Assembly (NCBI RefSeq): GCF_947492535.1
Contig: NZ_CANLNH010000007.1
Span: forward strand, 1-64,000
Source: an uncultured Dokdonia sp.
Lineage (GTDB): Bacteria; Bacteroidota; Bacteroidia; Flavobacteriales; Flavobacteriaceae
Length of the DNA: 64,000 nt
Direction: 5' to 3'
Positions 34,364 through 43,254 of this stretch are shown one piece after another; within the stretch, counting starts at the first letter, position 1, and each line of letters begins with the position of its first letter. The position numbers and the translations under genes were made by a program. The notes beneath the pieces were generated by a model that was not told the origin of the DNA, did no database searches, and saw only the letters and a list, made by a program, of their open reading frames with translations.

Positions 34364-34986
34364 GTGTAGAAGATTTTATAAAGAAGCATAAAAAAGCATT
34401 TGATGATCAGCAAATGCCTGACAATGCAACGCTAGATTTTGAAGCGAGATTGAAAAAAGAGTTACATACATCAACGCGTTCTAAACGAATACAAATGATT
34501 CGATATGTGTCTATGGCAGCAAGTCTGGTACTCGTTGTTGCACTCGGATACCTCTATAATGAAAACAAAAAAGAACACCTAGAAATTAGAGACAATCTGG
34601 TGCTTGCTTTAGGCGAAGATCAAACCAATAGTACGCGTTTACAAGCCATCTATGACATCGAAGATCAGTATCAAAACCAAGAAGAAGATGAAAAAATACT
34701 CCATGCCTTTTTTAAAATTCTAAAAGAAGATTCCGATAGTAATTCAAAACTTGCTGTGATTGATGCTCTTTTAAAGTTTCCAAATAATCAAATGGTACGA
34801 AACAACCTTATTGAAGCTTTGGAAACAGAGAAAGAACCCTTAGTACAGTTAAAGCTTATAAAATCGGTTTCCATTTTAAGAGAGCAACGAGCCAAAGAAC
34901 CACTTAAAAAAATTATAGAAAACAAAGAATCCTTACCCTTAGTAAAAGGGAACGCATCTGCCTCATTGGCCATGTTAAATCAATAA
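34360..34986 (+). CDS. Anti-sigma-like membrane protein with HEAT-like repeats
   Basis: The 208-residue protein overlaps the sigma gene by four bases. The N-terminal cytoplasmic part (about 1-45, basic) would bind the sigma factor; a transmembrane helix lies about 48-66 (YVSMAASLVLVVALGYLY). The C-terminal part (about 85-208) is built of short helix pairs resembling HEAT repeats (LAVIDALLKFPNNQMV, LIEALETEKEPLVQL, LIKSVSILREQRAKEPL). The arrangement, location and topology indicate an anti-sigma factor; no canonical zinc-type anti-sigma motif is seen, so binding is inferred. Confidence 0.8.
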   Translation: MSVEDFIKKHKKAFDDQQMPDNATLDFEARLKKELHTSTRSKRIQMIRYVSMAASLVLVVALGYLYNENKKEHLEIRDNLVLALGEDQTNSTRLQAIYDIEDQYQNQEEDEKILHAFFKILKEDSDSNSKLAVIDALLKFPNNQMVRNNLIEALETEKEPLVQLKLIKSVSILREQRAKEPLKKIIENKESLPLVKGNASASLAMLNQ

Positions 34987-35021
34987 AAGAAGTAAAACCA
35001 AGATCGAGATCTTGAAATAAG

Positions 35022-35102
35022 ATCCCGCTAAAAAGCGGGATTAGTTCAACATACACTATTGAATTCGTCCTTCGGACTTTTCAATAGTGGGTTTCACTAA
35101 TA
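35022..35102 (+). repeat. Structured leader-like element, copy 3
   Basis: About 81 nt: ATCCCGCT (35022-35029), AAAA loop, AGCGGGAT (35034-35041); linker TTAGTTCAAC; stem CACTATTGAA (35054-35063) with TTCAATAGTG (35080-35089); inner hairpin GTCC-TTC-GGAC (35067-35077) in place of GTCT/AGAC of copies 1 and 2; then TTTCACTAATA. Its end is 12 nt before the ATG of the DUF4097-like gene. Confidence 0.78.
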
Positions 35103-35114
35103 AAAACGAACAAA

Positions 35115-36053
35115 ATGAAACATATAATCACATTAGTTACCTTCCTTTTCATCATAGGGACAGGATACGCACAAAAAAATCAAAAACGCATCACGTTTAC
35201 AAAAGGAACCTTAAAAATATGCTCAACCGCAAACATGACAATTAGCGGGTATGACGGTGATGAAGTCATCATTAAAAGTCTTAATAGTAATGCAAACTAT
35301 GCCTATTACAACCGTTTTGGCGAAAAATTAAAGACACCTAAATCATCAGACTCTGTCATATTTAGATATAAAACTTTTTTCAATACAGACGATAATAAAG
35401 AACTGGAAGAAGGTCTAACACCCTTAGGAAATAAATCAAACAATCCAGCTGATAATCTATATTTAGACATTACAGAAAACCCAGGAGAGTTAATTATCAA
35501 AGACTATCATGGAAGTAGCTCTGATCTCTTTGAAAATTATGGAGTTATAAACGCTGTTAATTTTAATAACAAATATGAAATACTCATTCCCAACTCGGTA
35601 AAACTATTATGGAATACAGAAGGATGCAAGAAGACCAATTCAAATACCTTTTTTATCACCTCCAACTCGAACGCTTGGGAATTATCAGATTTTAAAGGAG
35701 AAGCTGAGATTTCTACATCCTACCGTTCTATCAACCTAACCGATGTGAGTGGTCCTGTAATTGCAAACACCATAGGAGGAAATATCAAAGTGGTTTTTGA
35801 CAAAGTATCACCCACAAATTTATATTCTCTTATCAGTAACGATGGGTACATCGATATGACATTACCTCAAAATGCCAATGTACAACTAGATGCCACTGGA
35901 AATCGTATTTTAAGTGATATTGATTTTAAGGTTTTAAATGAAGATCTCACCGAATTTGATGGAAAAAGAATGAGACTGGAACTAAATGGAGGAAAAACCA
36001 AAATGAAACTAGATGCTAGCCAAGGAAGCATTTATCTTAGAAAGAGTAAGTAA
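35115..36053 (+). CDS. Exported DUF4097-like beta-helix protein
   Basis: The 312-residue protein has a signal peptide (to about residue 19, ITLVTFLFIIGTGYAQ). The remainder is rich in short beta repeats of the putative-adhesin DUF4097 type: TLKICSTANMTISGYDGDEVIIKS, later INLTDVSGPVI, GGNIKVVFD and DGYIDMTLP, ending QGSIYLRK. Such proteins often follow sigma/anti-sigma pairs in Bacteroidota. Gene order and the intervening structured element suggest control with the sigma locus. Function unknown, probably surface or periplasmic. Confidence 0.75.
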   Translation: MKHIITLVTFLFIIGTGYAQKNQKRITFTKGTLKICSTANMTISGYDGDEVIIKSLNSNANYAYYNRFGEKLKTPKSSDSVIFRYKTFFNTDDNKELEEGLTPLGNKSNNPADNLYLDITENPGELIIKDYHGSSSDLFENYGVINAVNFNNKYEILIPNSVKLLWNTEGCKKTNSNTFFITSNSNAWELSDFKGEAEISTSYRSINLTDVSGPVIANTIGGNIKVVFDKVSPTNLYSLISNDGYIDMTLPQNANVQLDATGNRILSDIDFKVLNEDLTEFDGKRMRLELNGGKTKMKLDASQGSIYLRKSK

Positions 36054-36119
36054 GTTATATACGTCATTCTGAATTTATTTCAGAATCTCACAGGCTGCAT
36101 AAGCAAGTGCTGTTTGACA

Positions 36120-36160
36120 AAAATAGAGTAACACTCTAATTTAGAGTGTTACTCTATTTT
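36120..36160. repeat. 41-bp perfect inverted repeat and other palindromes
   Basis: A 19-bp perfect stem (36120-36138 with 36142-36160) has a 3-nt loop; a 41-bp relative with the same ends is at 24781-24821. The 500-bp gap 36054-36553 has no gene; it also holds TTCTGAATTTATTTCAGAA units at about 36067 and 36428, TCCTGAATCAAGTTCAGGA at about 36473, and an expanded palindrome (36193-36256) that repeats AATGTCACTGTATACGCT twice. Confidence 0.85.
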
Positions 36161-36240
36161 TATATAAGGCGCCTAGAAAAAATGTCACTGTATACGCTCC
36201 TACCTGCCGGCGAGGCAAGTTCGCAAAATGTCACTGTATA

Positions 36241-36256
36241 CGCTTTCGCGAAAGCG
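36241..36256. repeat. CGCTTTCGCGAAAGCG palindrome
   Basis: A perfect copy, 50 bp after an expanded form (CGCTCCTACCTGCCGGCGAGGCAAGTTCGC, read 36195 onward in two parts) that shares the same flank AATGTCACTGTATA. Confidence 0.95.
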
Positions 36257-36553
36257 TACACAGGAAAAGTCCATATCTATTTTACTTTAAAATGAACAGA
36301 CTATGTATAACTCCATGTATCAAATACCAAAACTTCGTTAAAATTCAGCCCTATTAACAAAAGCCTTCTTCTCATTTTTGTAATTTTAGGAGTTATGAGA
36401 TTGTTTTTAAAAGTCTTTACGACGTCATTCTGAATTCATTTCAGAATCTCACAGGTATGATTCACATAATGGGATCCTGAATCAAGTTCAGGATGACAAC
36501 CTTAAAAGTTTTAGATGATCTCATAGAATAATCACTAAAACCAAACCAAAAAA

Positions 36554-39500
36554 ATGAAGATTGCTTTCAACTATCTCGTGCTATTCTTATGTGCGATTAG
36601 CATGACACTCCATGCACAAGAAAAACCTAAAAATCCGTTTAGCGGCTTAGCATTTAGAAACATTGGTCCTGCCATGACGTCTGGAAGAATTGCAGATATT
36701 GCCATTCATCCTGAAAATGAAAATGTCTGGTATGTGGCTGTTGGCTCTGGAGGTATCTGGAAAACAACCAATGCCGGAACGACTTGGAAATCGTTATTTG
36801 ATAATGAAAAAGTCTACTCCATGGGTTGTATTACCATCGATCCTAACAATCCAAGTACCATCTGGGTAGGCTCAGGTGAAAATGTAGGCGGACGCCATGC
36901 AGGCTTTGGAGATGGAATATATGTAAGTCATAATGATGGAAAATCATGGAAGAACATGGGACTGAAAAACTCAGAGCATCTTTCTAAAATCATTATACAT
37001 CCAGAAAACTCAGACATTATATGGGTGGCTTCTCAAGGACCGCTTTGGAGTAAAGGCGGTGATCGCGGAGTCTATAAAACAACGGATGGCGGTACCACTT
37101 GGAAACGTACCTTAGGAGATGACGCATGGGTAGGCGCTACTGATTTACTTATAGACCCAACAAATTCTGATGTACTCTATGCAGCTACATGGCAGAGACA
37201 TCGTACCGTAGCAGGCTATTTAGGTGGCGGACCAGGATCTGGATTGCATAAAAGTACCGATGGTGGGGAAACTTGGAAACCGCTTAAAAGCGGCATTCCG
37301 AAATCCAACCTAGGTAAAATAGGACTCGCTATGTCTCCATTTAATTCTGACGTGGTATACGCGGCTATCGAATTAGATCGAAGAAAAGGAGGTGTCTTTA
37401 TGACTAAAAACGGAGGTACAACGTGGACCAAGCAATCTAATGCTGTTGGAGGTGGTACAGGACCTCATTATTACCAAGAGCTCATTGCGTCTCCTCACCA
37501 AGAAGGAACGCTCTATATGATGAATAATTCCGCATTGATCTCTACCGATCATGGGAAGACGTTCACCAACATGAAGCGATCCAATCAACATAGTGATAGT
37601 CATGCTTTAGTCTTTAAAAAATCAGATCCTAATTACTTACTTATTGGAACCGATGGTGGATTATATGAAAGCTTTGACAATACCAATAGTTGGAAATACG
37701 TACGCAACTTACCGATTACCCAATACTTTAAAATTGCTGTAGATGATGCCCTCCCCTTCTATAATGTATATGGAGGAACTCAAGACAACGGATCTCATGC
37801 AGGTCCTTCGAGAACGATTAGTTCAGATGGAATTGCTAGCGCCGATTGGTGGAAAACCTTAGGAGCCGATGGGGCACAAACTGCTACAGAGCCTGGAAAT
37901 CCTAACATTAGTTATGGAGAATTCCAACAAGGAGCTCTATGGAGAATTGATCATACAACCAGAGAAACCGTTTTTATCCAACCACAAGCAAGAGAAGGCG
38001 ATCCGTATGAGCGTTTTAATTGGGACGCACCAATTCTTGTGAGTTCGCATAATCCAAAAAGACTCTATTTTGCTTCGCAACGTGTTTGGAAATCTGAAAA
38101 CAGAGGCGATGGTTGGGAGCCTATTTCTGGAGATTTAACTTTAAATCAAGAGCGTGTTACTTTTCCATATTATGACAAATCACAAAGTTGGGACAATGCA
38201 TGGGATGTGTTTGCAATGTCCAATTACAATACCATTACTTCTTTAGCGGAATCACCAAAACAAGAAGGACTCTTATATGCAGGTACCGATGACGGCTTAA
38301 TTCAAGTGACAGAAAATGGCGGTGCTAGTTGGAAGAAATTTACATTAAATAACATCAAAGGAGTGCCAGAAACGCCTTTTGTAAATGACGTTCGCGCTGA
38401 TCTTTTTGATGCCAATGTCGTGTATGCTGCCTTAGACAATCATAAATATGGAGATTACAAACCGTATATTATCAAGAGTACAGATAAAGGAAAAAGTTGG
38501 AAACTCATCAATGGAGATCTTCCTGAAAAACTACTCATCTGGCGATTGGTACAAGATCATGTAAAGAAAGATTTACTATTTGCTGCTACTGAGTTTGGTG
38601 TATACTTCACTAACAATGGTGGAGGTAACTGGACGAAGTTAAAAGGGGGTATGCCTAACATTCCGATTCGAGATATTACCATTCAAAGACGTGAAAATGA
38701 TTTAGTAGCAGGCTCATTTGCTAGAGGAATCTTCATTTTGGATGATATTACACCTTTACGTAATTTCAATGCAAACATGAACAACACAGAAGCAACCTTG
38801 TTTCCTGTAAAAACAGCACATTGGTACCGACAGCACAATCGTGTAGGAAGTCAAGGTGATGCTGAGTGGATTGCTAAAAACCCACCATTTGGAGCTAATT
38901 TCACTTATTATATGCCTAATAAACTGAAGTCTATTAAAGACCTAAGAAAAGAACAAGAAAAGAAAGGGAATGCAAAATTTCCAGGTTGGGATGCGCTTGA
39001 AGAAGAAAACAGACAAGATAAGCCTTCCATTCTTTTAGTGGTTAAAGATGCAAATGGTAACGTAATCAATACGGTAAAAGGAACCAACAAAAAAGGCTTT
39101 AATCGTGTGAATTGGAACTTATCCTATCCTAATAAAAGTGGAGAACGTTTACAAGCACCAAGAGGTCGTCGTGGCTTTAGAGGTCCAGGTATTATGGTCA
39201 CGCCTGGAAGCTATACCGTAACCTTAGTAAAACAAATGAATGGTACACAAACCGTATTACAAGGACCTGAAACATTTCAGGTAGTACCACTAATGGAAAG
39301 TACGTTACCTAGAAAATCGTATCAAGAAATAGATAGTTTTAGAGAAGCGACCTTTGCGTTTCAACAAGATTTAACCGCTACTAATATTGCCTTATCTAAA
39401 AGTCAACAAAAGGTAGATGCGATGTTACGTGCATTGAGCAAAGCTACTTCACCCTCTAATGATTTATATACTCGTTTACATGACGCTAAAAATGCTTTAT

Positions 39501-39784
39501 TAGATATTGATAAAGAATTGCACGGAAATCCTGTAAAAGGTGAAATTGGTGAACGAAATAACCCAACTGCTAGTGATGGAAATTCATTAGGTTGGAGAGC
39601 ATTAGGAAATACCTATGGTCCAACTGATGAGCACAAAGGATTATTACGTAGAGTACAAAGCCAACTAAAAAGTGTAAAAGCAAAATTGACTCCTATGGTA
39701 ACGACAACGCTCCCAGCACTTGAAAGTGACTTGAAAAAAGCAGGAGCTCCTTGGATAGAAGGACAAGGACTCATTCAGGATTGA
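36554..39784 (+). CDS. Exported BNR-repeat / VPS10-like protein
   Basis: The 1076-residue protein has a signal peptide (about 1-21, AQEK junction). Many Asp-box motifs of the form SxDxGxTW are visible: TTNAGTTWK, SHNDGKSWK, TTDGGTTWK, STDGGETWK, TKNGGTTWT, TENGGASWK, STDKGKSWK, TNNGGGNWT. They predict a beta-propeller pair (about 30-720), as in sortilin/VPS10 and YCF48-like proteins. The C-terminal part (about 760-1076) has an Ig-like strand region and a helical tail (DLTATNIALSKSQQKVDAM). No glycosidase acid motif was seen, so substrate binding rather than hydrolysis is likely. Bacteroidota carry many such exported proteins of unknown role. Confidence 0.85.
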   Translation: MKIAFNYLVLFLCAISMTLHAQEKPKNPFSGLAFRNIGPAMTSGRIADIAIHPENENVWYVAVGSGGIWKTTNAGTTWKSLFDNEKVYSMGCITIDPNNPSTIWVGSGENVGGRHAGFGDGIYVSHNDGKSWKNMGLKNSEHLSKIIIHPENSDIIWVASQGPLWSKGGDRGVYKTTDGGTTWKRTLGDDAWVGATDLLIDPTNSDVLYAATWQRHRTVAGYLGGGPGSGLHKSTDGGETWKPLKSGIPKSNLGKIGLAMSPFNSDVVYAAIELDRRKGGVFMTKNGGTTWTKQSNAVGGGTGPHYYQELIASPHQEGTLYMMNNSALISTDHGKTFTNMKRSNQHSDSHALVFKKSDPNYLLIGTDGGLYESFDNTNSWKYVRNLPITQYFKIAVDDALPFYNVYGGTQDNGSHAGPSRTISSDGIASADWWKTLGADGAQTATEPGNPNISYGEFQQGALWRIDHTTRETVFIQPQAREGDPYERFNWDAPILVSSHNPKRLYFASQRVWKSENRGDGWEPISGDLTLNQERVTFPYYDKSQSWDNAWDVFAMSNYNTITSLAESPKQEGLLYAGTDDGLIQVTENGGASWKKFTLNNIKGVPETPFVNDVRADLFDANVVYAALDNHKYGDYKPYIIKSTDKGKSWKLINGDLPEKLLIWRLVQDHVKKDLLFAATEFGVYFTNNGGGNWTKLKGGMPNIPIRDITIQRRENDLVAGSFARGIFILDDITPLRNFNANMNNTEATLFPVKTAHWYRQHNRVGSQGDAEWIAKNPPFGANFTYYMPNKLKSIKDLRKEQEKKGNAKFPGWDALEEENRQDKPSILLVVKDANGNVINTVKGTNKKGFNRVNWNLSYPNKSGERLQAPRGRRGFRGPGIMVTPGSYTVTLVKQMNGTQTVLQGPETFQVVPLMESTLPRKSYQEIDSFREATFAFQQDLTATNIALSKSQQKVDAMLRALSKATSPSNDLYTRLHDAKNALLDIDKELHGNPVKGEIGERNNPTASDGNSLGWRALGNTYGPTDEHKGLLRRVQSQLKSVKAKLTPMVTTTLPALESDLKKAGAPWIEGQGLIQD

Positions 39785-39810
39785 TGATGAAATTAGTTTG
39801 AAATAAAAAG

Positions 39811-39828
39811 CGCCTCTATTTGGAGGCG
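39811..39828 (+). terminator. Terminator after the BNR-repeat gene
   Basis: CGCCTC pairs with GAGGCG (39811-39816 with 39823-39828) and is followed by six T residues. The 39785-40430 gap (646 bp) has no gene. It holds a near-inverse of this hairpin at about 40107-40133, a region with TTTCTTTGCTTGTCCAAAG that is resembled at 55560, the CTCGAC palindromes at 40149-40213 and an ACTCTGAAATAAATTCAGAGT unit at about 40326-40346. Confidence 0.75.
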
Positions 39829-40148
39829 TTTTTTCTATTTAAGTATTTTCTGTTCATTTTCTTTGCTTGTCCAAAGAAAACGAACCAAAAGAAAAGACAC
39901 TTTTTATTCGTATGATTTCTATTTTAAATATTTGAACTCATGAATCTTCGATTTCCAAGGTATTTTTTCGCTTAAAGCGAAAAACCACAAAACTTCACCT
40001 AAATTTTTTCCAAGGCTTCAAAAATTTTTAACGGTAAAGCCTTGTTATACTGAGGAAAAAGAACGCTATTTAACTTACTTATCAACTAAAAAATGTAAAA
40101 TCAAAAAAGCGTCTCCAAATAGAGGTGTTTTTTTATTGAGTAGTATAT

Positions 40149-40213
40149 AGGTCTCGACTGCGCTCGACCTGATAAATTATTTAATCTAGTCTCATCGAGC
40201 ACAGTCGAGATGT
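40149..40213. repeat. Inverted CTCGACTGCGCTCGA repeat pair
   Basis: GGTCTCGACTGCGCTCGACCT at 40149-40169 faces CATCGAGCACAGTCGAGATG near 40192-40211. The same pair occurs at about 24869-24936 with the units in opposite order. Non-coding dispersed repeat. Confidence 0.75.
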
Positions 40214-40381
40214 TTATGCAAAATTATAATGAATCGCACTTAATATCTTTTTCTATGTAGTATCTAACGAAAAAACTCCATGTAGAATTTAAATTAAGTA
40301 TCTCATAATTGAATACAATTCTATGGAGACTCTGAAATAAATTCAGAGTGACGTATTCAGATAGATACATACTCGTAAAAC

Positions 40382-40410
40382 AAAAAACACCTCCAAATGG
40401 AGGTGTTTTT
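40382..40410 (-). terminator. Terminator after the ferredoxin gene
   Basis: AACACCTCC pairs with GGAGGTGTT around an AAAT loop, flanked by A-run and T-run on both sides, so it can act in both directions; it lies 20 bp beyond the ferredoxin stop codon on the minus strand. Confidence 0.75.
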
Positions 40411-40430
40411 CTTTATAAATAAATTATTTT

Positions 40431-40784
40431 TTACTCTTCAGGATGCATGAAGGCTTGTTTTCCTAGAAGTACTTCTTCGGTTTCTACATGATCTTCGTCA
40501 GGAACACAACAATCTACTGGACATACAGCCGCACATTGAGGCTCTTCGTGAAATCCTTTACATTCTGTACACTTGTCTGGGATGATATAATAGATCTCGT
40601 CGCTTACTGGTTCTTGCGCATCGTCTGCATTGACAGCTTTACCATTCGGTAATACGACATCGCCAGTTAAACTTGTTCCATCAGAATAACGCCAGTCATC
40701 TGCTCCTTCATAAATTGCTGTATTTGGGCATTCTGGTTCGCATGCGCCACAATTAATACATTCGTCTGTGATGATAATTGCCAT
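40431..40784 (-). CDS. 4Fe-4S dicluster ferredoxin
   Basis: The start is ATG 40784 ([15 protein letters not shown]), 117 residues; an upstream in-frame ATG at 40829 would add an unrelated 15-residue tail. Cluster 1 ligands are [12 protein letters not shown], and cluster 2 ligands [19 protein letters not shown]. An insert of about 40 residues between the clusters and an acidic tail are typical of the bacterial-type family. A cytosolic electron carrier. It is divergent from acyl-CoA reductase with a 62-bp gap that must hold both promoters; this gene neighbourhood recurs in Flavobacteria (recollection), but no shared pathway is established. Confidence 0.93.
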   Translation of the reverse strand: MAIIITDECINCGACEPECPNTAIYEGADDWRYSDGTSLTGDVVLPNGKAVNADDAQEPVSDEIYYIIPDKCTECKGFHEEPQCAAVCPVDCCVPDEDHVETEEVLLGKQAFMHPEE

Positions 40785-40846
40785 AGGTTCTTTTTTCAAT
40801 AACTTTGCACAAAAATAATGCCTAGCCATAGATTAGACAAGCACTT

Positions 40847-41959
40847 ATGAAATTACTAGAAAGAATTAACGCTTTTGTTCAACTTGGAGATTTTTTATCT
40901 CAATTTTCTAGAACTGAAATATCACAAAAAGAAGGCATTGCTCATAACGATCTTTTCTTTGATGGACTACAGCATCAAATCAAATTGGCAGGTGAATACA
41001 ATGGTTGGTTTACCCAAGAAAATATTTTATATGCCATAGAAGGATGGGCAGCATCACTTACAGAAGAGCACCTCACACAATGGATGGCTGCGTATGAGTC
41101 CGCTTTCGCGAAATCGAATTTAGGAGATTCACAACCAGAGGAAGGGCGCAGCGATAAAGCGTATACCTCAAAAACCATAGCCGTCATCATGGCAGGAAAT
41201 ATTCCGCTTGTTGGTTTTCATGATTTCTTATCGGTACTCATTACAGGGCATAATGTCATAGTTAAACAGTCGAGTAATGACAAACACCTCCTCCCCTTTT
41301 TAGCGAAATATCTGGAATATATAAATCCAGCATTTAAAGGAAAAATCACTTTTACAGAAGATAAATTACCTGCATATGATGCCGTGATTGCGACAGGAAG
41401 TGATAATACAGCGCGTTATTTTGACTATTATTTTGGAAAAAAACCGAATATCATTCGTAAAAATCGAAACTCGGTAGCGGTACTTACTGGAAATGAAACA
41501 TCAGAACAATTAGAAGCCCTGGCAGAAGATATCTTTCGTTATTATGGATTAGGGTGTCGTAATGTATCTAAGTTGTATGTCCCAAAAGACTATAATTTTG
41601 ATGCCTTTTTTAATGCGATTTATGCTTGGAAAGACATTATCAATCAGGCAAAATATGCCAATAATTACGATTATAATAAAGCGGTGTATTTAATGAGTCT
41701 TTTTGACTTGCTAGAAAATGGGTTTCTCATGCTGAAAGAAGATCCTAGTTTTGGATCGCCTATTGCTACCTTGTTTTACGAGCGTTATGATGCTATAGAA
41801 AATCTGTATACAACCTTACAAGAGCATACCGATGCTATACAGTGTATTGTAGGAGAAGGACTTGATATAGAGACTATAAAATTTGGACATACACAAAAAC
41901 CACAATTATACGACTATGCCGATGGGGTAGATACTATTGCATTTTTGTTAAAAAAATAG
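40847..41959 (+). CDS. Acyl-CoA reductase (LuxC-like)
   Basis: The 370-residue protein matches the LuxC-like aldehyde-dehydrogenase-fold acyl-CoA reductases of Bacteroidota. Visible are IAVIMAGNIPLVGFHDFL near 110, HNVIVKQSSND, the GSDNTARYFDYYF segment, IIRKNRNSVAVL, and the catalytic cysteine in YGLGCRNVSKLYVP near residue 235. Shorter than the 470-residue LuxC of luminous bacteria. It precedes serC by about 150 bp in the same direction. Role in fatty aldehyde formation is inferred from family; no partner thioesterase or synthetase is adjacent. Confidence 0.9.
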   Translation: MKLLERINAFVQLGDFLSQFSRTEISQKEGIAHNDLFFDGLQHQIKLAGEYNGWFTQENILYAIEGWAASLTEEHLTQWMAAYESAFAKSNLGDSQPEEGRSDKAYTSKTIAVIMAGNIPLVGFHDFLSVLITGHNVIVKQSSNDKHLLPFLAKYLEYINPAFKGKITFTEDKLPAYDAVIATGSDNTARYFDYYFGKKPNIIRKNRNSVAVLTGNETSEQLEALAEDIFRYYGLGCRNVSKLYVPKDYNFDAFFNAIYAWKDIINQAKYANNYDYNKAVYLMSLFDLLENGFLMLKEDPSFGSPIATLFYERYDAIENLYTTLQEHTDAIQCIVGEGLDIETIKFGHTQKPQLYDYADGVDTIAFLLKK

Positions 41960-42107
41960 TGCATAAATTATCATATTCATAACACGTTTTTCTATCTATT
42001 TAGGCATCTTTGTACTTTAAATATTTCTCCTATAAAAAGGGAGTATCGTATAAAAATCGATGTGTAACATCGAGCAATTAAACCCACAATGGGATAAAAC
42101 ATACCCT

Positions 42108-43172
42108 ATGAAGAAGCATAATTTTAGCGCAGGACCTTGTATTTTACCACAAGAGGTTTTTCAAGAAGCCTCTCAAGCTATTTTAGATTTTAATAACTCT
42201 GGATTATCCATTTTAGAGATTTCACATCGTAGCAAAGATTTTGTTGATGTGATGGATGAAGCTCGTAATCTTGCCTTAGAATTACTAGGCTTAGAAGGAT
42301 TGGGGTATAAAGCATTATTCTTACAAGGAGGCGCAAGTATGCAGTTTTTAATGACGGCATACAACTTATTACAAACTAAAGCGGGGTATTTAAATACAGG
42401 TACTTGGAGTGATAAATCAATTAAAGAAGCAAAACTTTTTGGTGAAGTAATCGAAGTAGCGTCTAGTAAAGATGCTAACTATAAATACATTCCTAAGGGA
42501 TTTGTATTACCAGAAGGACTTGATTATTTACACCTTACAAGTAATAATACCATATTCGGAACGCAAATCAAAAACTTCCCTGAAGTAGATTGTCCGTTGA
42601 TATGTGATATGAGTAGTGATATATTTTCGCGAAAGCTAGACTTTTCAAAATTTGATATGATTTATGCTGGGGCACAGAAAAATATGGGACCTGCAGGAAC
42701 AACTCTGGTAGTGATACGTGAAGATATTTTAGGAAAAGTAACACGCGCAATTCCAAGTATGTTAGATTATAAAACACATATCAGTAAAGGAAGTATGTTT
42801 AATACGCCTTCTGTCTATGCGGTATATGTATCTATGCTTACGATGAGATGGCTTAAAGCGAAAGGCGGTATAAGCGCTATCGAAGAAGTAAACGATCGTA
42901 AAGCAACGTTACTTTATTCTGAAATAGAATTGAATCCTTTATTCACAGGATTTGCGGCTAAAGAAGATCGTTCTTCTATGAATGCGACGTTCTCACTTAC
43001 AGATGGAGATCTAAAAGAGACTTTTGATGCGATGTGGAAAGAAGCAGGTATTAATGGTCTGAACGGACACCGAAGTGTTGGAGGATATAGAGCGTCTATG
43101 TACAATGCCTTAACGTTAGAAAGTGTTGGAACATTGGTAGATGTGATGAGCGAATTAGAACGTAAAGCGTAA
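42108..43172 (+). CDS. serC: Phosphoserine aminotransferase
   Basis: The start is ATG 42108 (MKKHNFSAGPCILP, typical for SerC); an ATG at 42060 adds 16 implausible residues. The 354-residue PLP enzyme converts 3-phosphohydroxypyruvate and glutamate to phosphoserine in serine synthesis. SAGP at the N-terminus, FLQGGASMQF, TGTWSDKS, SSDIFSRKLDF and the Schiff-base lysine in YAGAQKNMGPAG are visible, with GHRSVGGYRASMYNA near the end. serA follows 82 bp later. A TTTCGCGAAA core lies within the gene at 42625-42634. Confidence 0.97.
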   Translation: MKKHNFSAGPCILPQEVFQEASQAILDFNNSGLSILEISHRSKDFVDVMDEARNLALELLGLEGLGYKALFLQGGASMQFLMTAYNLLQTKAGYLNTGTWSDKSIKEAKLFGEVIEVASSKDANYKYIPKGFVLPEGLDYLHLTSNNTIFGTQIKNFPEVDCPLICDMSSDIFSRKLDFSKFDMIYAGAQKNMGPAGTTLVVIREDILGKVTRAIPSMLDYKTHISKGSMFNTPSVYAVYVSMLTMRWLKAKGGISAIEEVNDRKATLLYSEIELNPLFTGFAAKEDRSSMNATFSLTDGDLKETFDAMWKEAGINGLNGHRSVGGYRASMYNALTLESVGTLVDVMSELERKA

Positions 43173-43254
43173 AGCGAGACGCTTAATTAATAAAAATGAA
43201 TAAGATTCCCATCTTCATGGGAATTAAAAACTACCCGTCTACGCGGGCATTACT

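Noticed and set aside
39811-40133. Two facing terminator-like hairpins as a possible mobile element
   Set aside because: The hairpins are common terminator forms and the DNA between them shows no ends or coding capacity.
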